Of a stretch of 61,808 nucleotides of DNA, positions 43,524 to 51,130 are shown piece after piece. The notes beneath the pieces were generated by a model that was not told where the DNA came from, searched no databases, and saw nothing but the letters and a program-made list of their open reading frames with translations. The stretch spans positions 1 through 61,808 of the forward strand of contig CALVEG010000009.1 in assembly GCA_944326525.1 (NCBI GenBank), in the 5' to 3' direction. The stretch is from Candidatus Gastranaerophilales bacterium (lineage in GTDB: Bacteria > Cyanobacteriota > Vampirovibrionia > Gastranaerophilales > Gastranaerophilaceae). A program made the position numbers and the translations under genes. Numbering within the stretch: the stretch's first letter is position 1; each line of letters starts with the position of its first letter.

Positions 43524-44450
43524 TTATTCTTCTTCTGAAATTGCTGTTAGAACATCAAAGTTTGCAAGTTTCGATTCATTTCCTTGTGTGTCTTTAGCAA
43601 TAACTGATTTGCCGTTGCCGGATGGTCTGTATTCACAAGATTTTTTAAATGTGTTTTCGTCTTTTAAATCAAATTTTGTGACTGTGTTGCCATCAAGCGT
43701 GTATAAATAGCGTGTTTCTGGAGTTGAACCGTTTTTAGGATATACATCGACAATAAGTTTATCAGTTCCTGCAGTAGTCAATTGTAATGTTTTTTCAATG
43801 TAGTTGTTGTTTTCATCTATGGATGTAAGATCCATTTTAACAGGGTATTTTTCGTCTTCAAAACCGTTATATTTTAATTGGTTTACAGTGCCTGTTTTTT
43901 CATCCAGCCAAGTAAGCTGTGCTGGAATCATGTTATAATCAAATGCTCTTGTTGCTGTGTATTCTTCTGTTAAGTTTTTACTGTTTAAATCCAACGCTTC
44001 AATAAAGCTTAAAACGGTTTTAATTTCTGCGGGTTTGTGAGCGTTATATGGAACTCTTATTACACCTTCTGAAAAAGTTACGGTTCCGATGTTTGTAGTG
44101 TCATCATCGGTTACCTTATAGCGTTTCATCTGTAATTCAGGTGTTTTGTAAGTTATACCTTTAATAATTGTGTCCGGTTTTATTTCAGTACTGTCGTTTC
44201 CGTACGGAGGGTCTACGTGGTTTGGATGGTCACAATCTTCAAGTACTGTTTTTTCGCAAGACGTAATTGCCGGAGTTAGTGTGATAGCAGACGCAAGCGC
44301 AAGTGCTTGTACTCCGTTTTTCAAAAATGTGTCCGTTGCAGGACTGTGCTTTTCTTTTCCTGAAAATGTAATATTTGTTTGATTAGTATTTTTATTTTGA
44401 TTAATTCTGTTTGTATAAGCATTAAACATCGAAATCGGTTGAATATTCAT
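43524..44450 (-). CDS. Putative lipoprotein with F-x-G leader before its signal sequence
   Basis: A 308-residue protein of unknown function. It starts MNIQPISMFN and has FSG at 29-31 (ITFSGK), the N-terminal signature of this window. Only after that does a signal-like region begin: FLKN, a hydrophobic core (GVQALALASAITLTPA) and a lipobox ITSC with Cys65. A leader of about 44 polar residues before the h-region is far longer than a normal lipoprotein n-region. The mature part is acidic and beta-rich, with a DCDHPNHVDPPYG stretch and repeated beta strands (TTAGTDKLIVDVYPKNG, RYLYTLDGNTVTKFDLKDE). AAAAGGAG precedes the ATG. It sits between leuA-like and leuC genes without obvious link. Confidence 0.7.
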   Translation of the reverse strand: MNIQPISMFNAYTNRINQNKNTNQTNITFSGKEKHSPATDTFLKNGVQALALASAITLTPAITSCEKTVLEDCDHPNHVDPPYGNDSTEIKPDTIIKGITYKTPELQMKRYKVTDDDTTNIGTVTFSEGVIRVPYNAHKPAEIKTVLSFIEALDLNSKNLTEEYTATRAFDYNMIPAQLTWLDEKTGTVNQLKYNGFEDEKYPVKMDLTSIDENNNYIEKTLQLTTAGTDKLIVDVYPKNGSTPETRYLYTLDGNTVTKFDLKDENTFKKSCEYRPSGNGKSVIAKDTQGNESKLANFDVLTAISEEE

Positions 44451-44535
44451 ACATTTCTCCTTTTAATAATTCAATGCTGTTTTAAGGTCTGAAAAAATAT
44501 TTTTTTGCGTGATTGTGAAGTTTTATTTACAAAAA

Positions 44536-45840
44536 TTAAATGATTTTATGCGGTTCTGTAAGATAATGCGCATCAACTCTTTCTTTTATTGCTCCTGCTG
44601 GTTCATAGTATGGTGATACTGTCATAATTTTTGCCGCAATATCTGGATAATAGTAAATAAAACGGAGTTCACTATCAGTCAAAGGCTGTTGTGTGTGAAC
44701 GTTTGCGTATCTGGCAAGTTCAAGAATGTTTCTTGCTTCGTGCTCATCTTTAAATTCAAGTTCCAGATTTTCGTAAACGTTTCTAAACCCTTTAATTCCG
44801 CCGTATTCACCTGTTGTAATCATTCGGCCTGTTTCAATGATTTCAGGTTCCCCTCTGCCTAATTCTTCAAAGTCATAAAGTTCGTAGTTTCTTCTGTCTT
44901 TTAGGGCTCCGTCTGCGTGAATGCCTGATTCGTGCGCAAAAGCATTATCTCCTACTGCAGGCTGGTTTATCGGAATTGGAACTCTAAATGCGTAGGCTGT
45001 ATATTTTGCAAGTTTCCAAATCTTACTTAAATCTATATTTTCATCAATTTTATATCTGTTTTTAAAACCTGCGGATTTTAATACTGCAAGAAGACAGGAT
45101 GCTAAATCTGCATTTCCAGCTCTTTCACCCATGCCGTTGATTGCTGTGTTTATGTAAGCATCCATACCTGCGTCAACTGCTGCTTTGGCACCCATTACTG
45201 AACATGCTGCTGCCATCCCTAAGTCATTATGAAAATGCAATTCTATTGGCATTTGTACAGCTTTTGCTATCGTAAAAATTCTGTCATAAGTTGTTTGAGG
45301 ATCTTCATAACCAAGTGTGTCGCAGTAGCGGAAACGATGTGCTCCGCATTTTTTTGCTTCCGTTGCGTATTTGATTAAATAATCAATGTCACTTCTTGAT
45401 GCATCTTCTGCATTTATACCGATTGTTAGGGCGCCTTTGTCTACGGCACATTCTACGGCTTCGCAGGTCATTTTTATAATATCATCGGATGTTTTCTTCC
45501 CTAGATATTTGCCGTGTATCATTTGTTCTGATGTCGATTGTGAGAGGTTAAGATGTTTTAGTTTTGGTACATTCTTGAATGATAGTTCTACATCTTCTGC
45601 AATGCCCCTCATCCAACCGGATAGTTTTGTTCTGGTTATTACCTCTCTTTCAACCAGTTCTAAGTTACCGTTAAGATAATTTATTTCGTGACTTGTTGTC
45701 GGAAATCCAAATTCTGATTGCGTAATTCCCATATCATCCAACATTAGGTTGATAATTGTCTTTTGAAGTTTTGCCAAACCAAGTCTTGATGTCTGTACAC
45801 CGTCTCTGTTTGTAACATCTACGAAATAAATTTTTGCCAT
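44536..45840 (-). CDS. leuA: Isopropylmalate / homocitrate synthase family (DRE-TIM) enzyme
   Basis: A 434-residue acetyl-CoA-dependent aldol synthase: FVDVTNRDGVQTSRLG (catalytic Arg-Asp, metal Asp), EFGFPTTS, INAEDASRSD, RFRYCDTLGYEDP, LHFHNDLGMAAA (metal His pair), NGMGERAGNADL and HESGIHADGAL. The C-terminal LeuA allosteric domain is missing, so it is closer in plan to homocitrate (NifV/AksA) or citramalate synthases; the substrate cannot be decided by eye. leuC nearby supports leucine or a related chain extension. AAGGAAAGGAAA precedes the ATG. The symbol is tentative. Confidence 0.8.
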   Translation of the reverse strand: MAKIYFVDVTNRDGVQTSRLGLAKLQKTIINLMLDDMGITQSEFGFPTTSHEINYLNGNLELVEREVITRTKLSGWMRGIAEDVELSFKNVPKLKHLNLSQSTSEQMIHGKYLGKKTSDDIIKMTCEAVECAVDKGALTIGINAEDASRSDIDYLIKYATEAKKCGAHRFRYCDTLGYEDPQTTYDRIFTIAKAVQMPIELHFHNDLGMAAACSVMGAKAAVDAGMDAYINTAINGMGERAGNADLASCLLAVLKSAGFKNRYKIDENIDLSKIWKLAKYTAYAFRVPIPINQPAVGDNAFAHESGIHADGALKDRRNYELYDFEELGRGEPEIIETGRMITTGEYGGIKGFRNVYENLELEFKDEHEARNILELARYANVHTQQPLTDSELRFIYYYPDIAAKIMTVSPYYEPAGAIKERVDAHYLTEPHKII

Positions 45841-45863
45841 AACGTTTCCTTTCCTTTTTCTGC

Positions 45864-45869
45864 ATTATA
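45864..45869 (-). promoter_or_regulatory. -10 box upstream of the leuA-like gene
   Basis: Minus strand TATAAT (45869-45864), 24 bases before the ATG, preceded by GTG; a TTGTTT lies 14 bases further up, short for a -35. Confidence 0.4.
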
Positions 45870-45901
45870 CACTAAATATCTCTAAACAACTTGCTTTTTT
45901 A

Positions 45902-45907
45902 TATAAT
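45902..45907 (+). promoter_or_regulatory. -10 box upstream of the TPR gene
   Basis: TATAAT at 45902-45907, 48 bases before the TPR gene's ATG at 45956. No clear -35, and no Shine-Dalgarno before that ATG. Confidence 0.35.
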
Positions 45908-45955
45908 ATTAATTAAAATGAATATTATAGTTCAGGCTTGGTTTTTTGAAATATC

Positions 45956-47551
45956 ATGACAACAGATACTAAATCATTACAAAAAAAGATTAATAAAGAA
46001 TATAAAGTTGGCAATGTTAAAAGTGCTATAGAACTTTGTCAAATTGGTTTGCAGGAAGATCCGACTAATGCTGATTTGCATTTAAGGCTAGGGGATCTTT
46101 ATTTGGCATGGCATCTTGATATTTACAATTCTGCTCAATATATTGATGAGGCTATTACAGAATATCAGAGAGCTATGGAAACTTACATTGATTCACCCGA
46201 AATTTACTATAAAATAGGTCGTGCTCATTACTACAAAGGCGATCTTGATAAAGCTATTAATTATCTTGATATGGCGATTTCTAAGGATGTTAAGTTCGCT
46301 AAGGCCTATTATTTACTTGCGGAAACATATACGAAAAAAGCAAGATTTTTGGAAGCTACTTTGAATGCTCAAAAAGCTGTTAAATACATGCCGTTTAGAA
46401 ATTCTTGTGCGCATTATTTGCTTTCTACTTTGTATAGTGTTTCATCGTTTAGATCTTTCAAAAATAAGTTTAAGTCTTTCTGGGAATATGTATTGTCAGT
46501 TTTGACTTTGCCGTTTGATTTTCAAGCGCTTGAAAATGTTGCAAGAACTATTTCTAATTTTAAATTTTTCCCAATTCTTGCAAAGGGATTTTATATGGTA
46601 CACACAAAGAGCGTTGAAGATGCTATTGATATTTATATCAAGGCTATTGAAAAAGCTCCCGGGTTTGTGCCTTTGTATTGTCTGTTGGGCGATATTTACA
46701 GAAGTCTCGGACGTTTCGAAGATGCCATTACTGAGTATAAGATGGCAATTTGGCTTGATAGTTTGAATGTGGAAGCATACAGACATCTTTGTCAGGCTTA
46801 CGAAGAACTGGGCGATTATGACAGTGCTGTTGAAATTTATGAAAAGCTTATTCAAATTACGCCGAATATGCCCGATGTACATTCCAATTTAGCTAATATT
46901 TTATATATTAAAGGCGATATTGAGGGGGCGATTTCTCATTTCCAAACCGCTGTTACACTTAATCCTCGTAAGCAATGGACTAGTATTATTAACCAGACTT
47001 TAGGATTTGTTTATCAGGAATCTAAAAATGATATTAATGCAGCGATTACTTCTTATCAAAGTGCTTATCTTCTAACTCCTGAAGATATTGATATTTATGT
47101 GAATTTGGGAAGTGCTTTTTATGATAAAGAAGATTATGATAACGCACTTACTGTTTATCGTAATGCGCTTGATCTTGATCCTAAAAACGCCAAAATTCAT
47201 TGTAATTTAGGATTTTTATATTGGGGCAAGGGTGATCTTGATGAAGCAATAAAAGAGTATGAAATGGCTATTGAATACGATCCGGCTTATGATATTGCTT
47301 ATAACAATCTCGGGGTAATTTACCTTGATGATTTAGGCAGAGTTAAAAAAGCTATGGAATTGTTCAAAAAGTCTATTGAATGTAATCCTAATTATGCCTT
47401 AGCTCATTTTAATTTGGCTCGTGCTATTACAATTACAGGCGACAAGATTGAAGCTGCTAAATTATATCAGATTGCTCAGGATATTAATAAAATTACGAAC
47501 GAAATCGACCCGCAAGATATTATTGATAAAATTAACGGGCTTTTTTCTTAG
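45956..47551 (+). CDS. TPR-repeat protein
   Basis: A 531-residue protein made almost entirely of tetratricopeptide repeats (about ten to eleven), e.g. PEIYYKIGRAHYYKGDLDKAI, VEAYRHLCQAYEELGDYDSAV, AKIHCNLGFLYWGKGDLDEAI and IAYNNLGVIYLDDLGRVKKAM. A less regular, hydrophobic helical insert (FKSFWEYVLSVLTLPFDFQ, about 175-195) interrupts the array. No signal peptide. It should act as a protein-interaction scaffold; partner unknown. The related TPR gene at 51131 has a membrane anchor. Confidence 0.88.
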   Translation: MTTDTKSLQKKINKEYKVGNVKSAIELCQIGLQEDPTNADLHLRLGDLYLAWHLDIYNSAQYIDEAITEYQRAMETYIDSPEIYYKIGRAHYYKGDLDKAINYLDMAISKDVKFAKAYYLLAETYTKKARFLEATLNAQKAVKYMPFRNSCAHYLLSTLYSVSSFRSFKNKFKSFWEYVLSVLTLPFDFQALENVARTISNFKFFPILAKGFYMVHTKSVEDAIDIYIKAIEKAPGFVPLYCLLGDIYRSLGRFEDAITEYKMAIWLDSLNVEAYRHLCQAYEELGDYDSAVEIYEKLIQITPNMPDVHSNLANILYIKGDIEGAISHFQTAVTLNPRKQWTSIINQTLGFVYQESKNDINAAITSYQSAYLLTPEDIDIYVNLGSAFYDKEDYDNALTVYRNALDLDPKNAKIHCNLGFLYWGKGDLDEAIKEYEMAIEYDPAYDIAYNNLGVIYLDDLGRVKKAMELFKKSIECNPNYALAHFNLARAITITGDKIEAAKLYQIAQDINKITNEIDPQDIIDKINGLFS

Positions 47552-47569
47552 CGCTTTTACTATATAAGA

Positions 47570-47881
47570 TTAGTCTTTGGTGTCTGCCTTAATCTTTTGT
47601 ATTGTAATTTTGTTGTTAGAATCTATTTTAACAATTGAATCTTTATTTTGATCTGCAAGAATACATGCTTTTTGCACGATATAGTATGGACATTCTGTCA
47701 GGTATGCTTCACCGCCATTAGAGATATATGTAGATGCGTAGTCGCTTTTGCTATAGGGGGGTGACGTAACGATTATTGAGTTTGTGTTAAATGTTGTATA
47801 TCCGCTTGGGTGAGAATTAATGCGGGTAGCGTTAAGTTCAATATATCCCTTAAATGACGGCATAACAGGTCTGATTTGCAT
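47570..47881 (-). CDS. Small hypothetical protein with N-terminal F-x-G signature
   Basis: A 103-residue protein of unknown function beginning MQIRPVMPSFKGYIEL: M-x-I and FKG at 10-12, the tightest form of the signature in the window. The rest is beta-rich (GYTTFNTNSIIVTSP, SIVKIDSNNKITIQKI) with one Cys in a helix (YYIVQKACILAD). AAAGGAG precedes the ATG. No membrane segment. It converges with the TPR gene 18 bases away; no terminator is visible between them. Confidence 0.65.
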   Translation of the reverse strand: MQIRPVMPSFKGYIELNATRINSHPSGYTTFNTNSIIVTSPPYSKSDYASTYISNGGEAYLTECPYYIVQKACILADQNKDSIVKIDSNNKITIQKIKADTKD

Positions 47882-47992
47882 ATTTAGTGCTCCTTTTTAT
47901 TATTCTGCACTAGAATAAAATCCCTGATAAATAATTTTTGCTATATTGGTGAATTTTGTCAAGAATTTTAATTTGCGTAAAATAATAATCCG

Positions 47993-49795
47993 TTACTGAA
48001 TTGTAACTTCTTCCGGCATGGTGGCTGCTTTTACGGGTAATATAAAACCGAAGGTTGAACCTTTGCCGACTTCTGATTCAACAAATACTTTGCCGCCATG
48101 GTGCTTTTCGATTGTTGTTTGTACAAGATTTAAACCTAAACCTGTACCTTTAATTGTATGGGTATTATTTTCAACTCTGTAAAATCTGTCAAAAATCTTC
48201 TTCTGATGCTCTGGTGAAATTCCGCAACCTTGGTCGGTTACGGTTACTCTGACTTCGTCTGTGTTTTGTAAATTTGTTATTTTAACTCCAATTGTACCGT
48301 TTTCAGGAGAGTATTTAATCGCATTGGACATAAGATTTGTAAATGCTCTTGATATACTGTCGTAGTTTAGTTCAACATCAGGAATATCATTATCTTTTGA
48401 AATTTCTATTTTTAAATGATGTTCTTCTGTTAGTACACTTACCTGATTTACACATTCTTCAATCAGTTTTGCGATATTTACAGGCTCTTTTTCTAAAACA
48501 GTGTCAGCTTCAAGTTTTGAAAAATCAAGTATGTCATTTACCATTCTATTTAGCCTGATTATCTCTTGGTTAAGTGTTGCAATAAACTCTTTTTTGGTTT
48601 CGTTATCAAACTCATCACCATAGCTGTATAGAGTGTCAATATAGCTTCTTAAAACAGTAACTGGGGTTCGAAGTTCATGTGAAACGTTTGAGATAAAATG
48701 TGCTCTCATTTGTTCCATTTCGGTTTCTTTTGTGACATCTATTAATACAATAATATATCCGACGTAATCGTTGCTCCTTGTAAACATCGGTGATATTACC
48801 GATTTGATTATTCTTTTGTCTACGGTTATATTAAACTCAATCGGTTTCGATGCAATAACTTCAAGAGGGGTGTCTTTGAATTGCTCAATTTTGTCCTTGA
48901 AGCAAAAATTGCCGTCTGTATCACAGTATTGCTGAATTTCTGTATTAAGTAGTGCGTCTTCGCTTACTTCTAATAATTTTTGAGCATGATTGTTTACCAA
49001 TACAACTTGATCATTATTGTCACATACAACAACCCCGTTTGCGATACTCATTAGCACTGCTTCTAGTTTGTTCTTTTCTAACGTAAGCTGTTCAATATTC
49101 TGTTCTTCGTAAATGTGAAGGCGGTTTGACATGTCGTTAAATTCGTTGAAAAGTTCCTTAACCTCTGTTGAAACATCCTGACCTTCAATTTTGTATCCGA
49201 ATTCTCCCGTTGAAATCTTTTTTACGCCTTCCTGAAGAAGTCTTAATTCTCTTGTTATAAGGTAAGTGTTAATTAAGATTACAAAGGCAAAAACAACCCA
49301 AGCTATCGTAAATACAAATAGAAGTGAAGCTCTTGTTGTTGATGAAATCTGGCTAATTACGCTGCCTGAAAGCGCTACTGTTACTGTACCTATAGAAACA
49401 GGATTGTCACTAATGTTTACTTCAAGTGGAGACGTTACAGTTATATTGGCTTTCTTTGTGTTTTTGTGCTGTTCGTTTTTACCTGAGTAAATTATATTGC
49501 CGTCTTTGTCTCGAAATTCTATTAAGACAATATCATTGTGGCTTTTTAGAATTCCTTCAGCATGGGTTTTCAAAGTAGATGCAGTATCTTTATTTTTTAA
49601 TCCGTTTGTAAGCTCCATACTTTCTATTGCAAGCATTTTAGATATTACCTGCCCGAAGCTTTTGTAGCCGTCATTAAGTTTTTTTTGAATATTTACTATT
49701 GCAAAAACTGCTATGAAAACAATTAATACAGTACTAAGTATTAACCCTGTAATAATCAACCTGTTTTGCGTAGTTAAACTAACCCTATTACCCAT
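47993..49795 (-). CDS. Sensor histidine kinase (PhoR/ResE type), orphan
   Basis: A 600-residue membrane kinase: helix 1 at about 12-35, an extracytoplasmic domain at 36-155, helix 2 at about 157-180, HAMP at 180-232, PAS at 243-360, HisKA with FISNVSHELRTPVTVL (phospho-acceptor His373), and the ATPase domain with NLMSNAIKYSPENG (N box), DQGCGISPEHQKKIFDRFYR (G1/F) and GTGLGLNLV (G2). Layout is that of PhoR/WalK. No response regulator is encoded nearby. The start codon lacks a Shine-Dalgarno and lies 6 bases after an extended -10, so the mRNA is probably leaderless. Confidence 0.93.
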   Translation of the reverse strand: MGNRVSLTTQNRLIITGLILSTVLIVFIAVFAIVNIQKKLNDGYKSFGQVISKMLAIESMELTNGLKNKDTASTLKTHAEGILKSHNDIVLIEFRDKDGNIIYSGKNEQHKNTKKANITVTSPLEVNISDNPVSIGTVTVALSGSVISQISSTTRASLLFVFTIAWVVFAFVILINTYLITRELRLLQEGVKKISTGEFGYKIEGQDVSTEVKELFNEFNDMSNRLHIYEEQNIEQLTLEKNKLEAVLMSIANGVVVCDNNDQVVLVNNHAQKLLEVSEDALLNTEIQQYCDTDGNFCFKDKIEQFKDTPLEVIASKPIEFNITVDKRIIKSVISPMFTRSNDYVGYIIVLIDVTKETEMEQMRAHFISNVSHELRTPVTVLRSYIDTLYSYGDEFDNETKKEFIATLNQEIIRLNRMVNDILDFSKLEADTVLEKEPVNIAKLIEECVNQVSVLTEEHHLKIEISKDNDIPDVELNYDSISRAFTNLMSNAIKYSPENGTIGVKITNLQNTDEVRVTVTDQGCGISPEHQKKIFDRFYRVENNTHTIKGTGLGLNLVQTTIEKHHGGKVFVESEVGKGSTFGFILPVKAATMPEEVTIQ

Positions 49796-49801
49796 GACTA
49801 A

Positions 49802-49810
49802 ATTATATCA
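49802..49810 (-). promoter_or_regulatory. Extended -10 promoter directly at the histidine kinase start
   Basis: Minus strand TGATATAAT, then TTAGTC, then ATG. A perfect TATAAT with TGn sits 6 bases before the start codon. A weak TTCGCC lies 18 bases upstream as a possible -35. Confidence 0.65.
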
Positions 49811-49877
49811 CTTAAAAAAATCTTTGGCGAATTTCTTTTAGTTTTTAAATCTTACACAGCCTTCTTTAAGAAAAAAT

Positions 49878-49905
49878 TTGACTTTAAAAATAAATATTCA
49901 ATAAT
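49878..49905 (+). promoter_or_regulatory. Promoter of the candidate small RNA
   Basis: TTGACT (49878-49883), a 16-base spacer and AATAAT (49900-49905), pointing into a gap with no plus-strand gene but with a strong plus-strand terminator 30 bases on. Confidence 0.55.
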
Positions 49906-49911
49906 GTTGGT

Positions 49912-49985
49912 GATGTCTCTTTTACTGATTTAGTTCCCGTTTCTCACTCCTTTAAATAAAAAGAGGAACGGGAATTCTTTTTGTA
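49912..49985 (+). ncRNA. Candidate trans-acting small RNA with anti-Shine-Dalgarno loop
   Basis: A roughly 70-base transcript is predicted from the promoter at 49878 to a terminator whose stem is TTCCCGTTTCTC (49934-49945) with GAGGAACGGGAA (49963-49974), 12 bp with one G-U pair that forms only in the plus-strand RNA, followed by TTCTTTTT. The 17-base loop has ACTCCTTTAA, the exact complement of an AAAGGAGT Shine-Dalgarno such as that before the 1776 gene, and 7-8 bases of it match those of several other genes here. No ORF of note. No known family was recognised; the CU-rich loop is reminiscent of cyanobacterial Yfr1 but the Yfr1 core is not present. Confidence 0.5.
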
Positions 49986-49997
49986 AAATTGGCAAAT

Positions 49998-50020
49998 AAA
50001 AAGGACCTTATTTCAGGTCC
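49998..50020 (-). terminator. Terminator of the 50081-50926 gene
   Basis: GGACCT (50003-50008) and AGGTCC (50015-50020) form a 6-bp stem over a 6-base loop; on the minus strand TTTTT follows. It lies about 60 bases after the stop. Confidence 0.7.
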
Positions 50021-50080
50021 GAGAAAATTACACACACATATTATCTACACTATTGGGGAAATTAGGACAAATTATAAATC

Positions 50081-50926
50081 TTATGAGAATAGGTCAAGAA
50101 CTCTTCCGTAAACCCATCCTGCTGCGGCTCCTATAAGAACCAATGGTACAAGTTTTGGTGATTTTGCACTTTTTAGCATTTTAGGAACGGTTAATCCGCC
50201 GAGTAATCCTAATCCAACACCTGCTGTTGCGTTACCTGCCCATTCTTTGTATTTTTCACTTTTACCTTTTGGTTGTCCTGTTATTAAAGCGATGTTATCT
50301 TCAGCACTTCTTTTGCTTGCAAAACCTAAAGATGCAACTTTTTTAAATCCGTGAAAATATGAGCTACATCCGTGTTCTCTTAGTTCTGTTTGGATATCTT
50401 TTCCGAATTGTTGTTCGTAAGTGTCAAGTGCTGTGTTTTTTAAATCATCATAGCTTCCTTTGTCACCGTAATACTCTTGAACACCTTCTACATATTTGTT
50501 GAATGCTGTCATAACTTGATCTTGTTCGTCAGTTACGATTTTGCTTCTTAAGTTTTTACCATTTTGTTTCAAACTTCTTTGTGCCGCATTTAATGTTATA
50601 TCGGCTTCTCTTGTTTTCTGCTGATATGAAATCTGGCTGTTCATCATATTTTCATAATATTTTTCCATATTCTGATAATATGCATCATTGCCTGGCATAC
50701 AATATGGCATTGAATAAGGCATTGAATAGTTGTAATTAAACAAGCTATCGTTCATACCCATACCCGGAAACATCATTGGCATACAATTGTTAAACGGAGG
50801 TGTAAAAAGATTAAAGCCTGTCATGTCGTTTAGAAAGACTTGATTGCTGTATGAGTCACCCCCAAGCGGATAAGTCATTGGCATATATGGTAATGTGTAC
50901 ATGGAATCCATATAAAATCCTGACAT
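50081..50926 (-). CDS. Met/Tyr/Pro-rich hypothetical protein
   Basis: A 281-residue protein of unknown function. Residues 1-90 are strikingly rich in Met, Tyr, Pro, Asn and Phe (YMPMTYPLGG, MPMMFPGMGM, YSMPYSMPYCMPG) and presumably disordered. A charged helical middle (about 90-190) follows, with a REHGCSSYFHG stretch. The end has two glycine-rich hydrophobic segments (NATAGVGLGLLGGLTVPKML, LVPLVLIGAAAGWVYGRVL), suggesting a membrane hairpin. No Sec signal. TAGGAGG precedes the ATG at good distance, so strong translation is likely. Its N-terminal composition recalls the PRTase-like protein at 731-1636. Confidence 0.7.
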   Translation of the reverse strand: MSGFYMDSMYTLPYMPMTYPLGGDSYSNQVFLNDMTGFNLFTPPFNNCMPMMFPGMGMNDSLFNYNYSMPYSMPYCMPGNDAYYQNMEKYYENMMNSQISYQQKTREADITLNAAQRSLKQNGKNLRSKIVTDEQDQVMTAFNKYVEGVQEYYGDKGSYDDLKNTALDTYEQQFGKDIQTELREHGCSSYFHGFKKVASLGFASKRSAEDNIALITGQPKGKSEKYKEWAGNATAGVGLGLLGGLTVPKMLKSAKSPKLVPLVLIGAAAGWVYGRVLDLFS

Positions 50927-51130
50927 AACCTAACCTCCTATTAATTTTACCTACCTTACTTATATAAACAATTTTTGCGTTGGTAAATTGCTTAAATAAA
51001 TTAATTTTGTTAATAATTCTTAATAATTTTAAAAAAATATCTGTAATATTCACTTCAGATTGTGAATATATTTAATATACTTGATAAATCCTGTCTAAAG
51101 CATTATTATATGGGTTATGAGAGGTTTATT

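Noticed and set aside
49912..49985. Identity as cyanobacterial Yfr1
   Set aside because: The loop is CU-rich and has ACTCCT, but the conserved Yfr1 core ACTCCTCACAC and its two-hairpin layout are not present.
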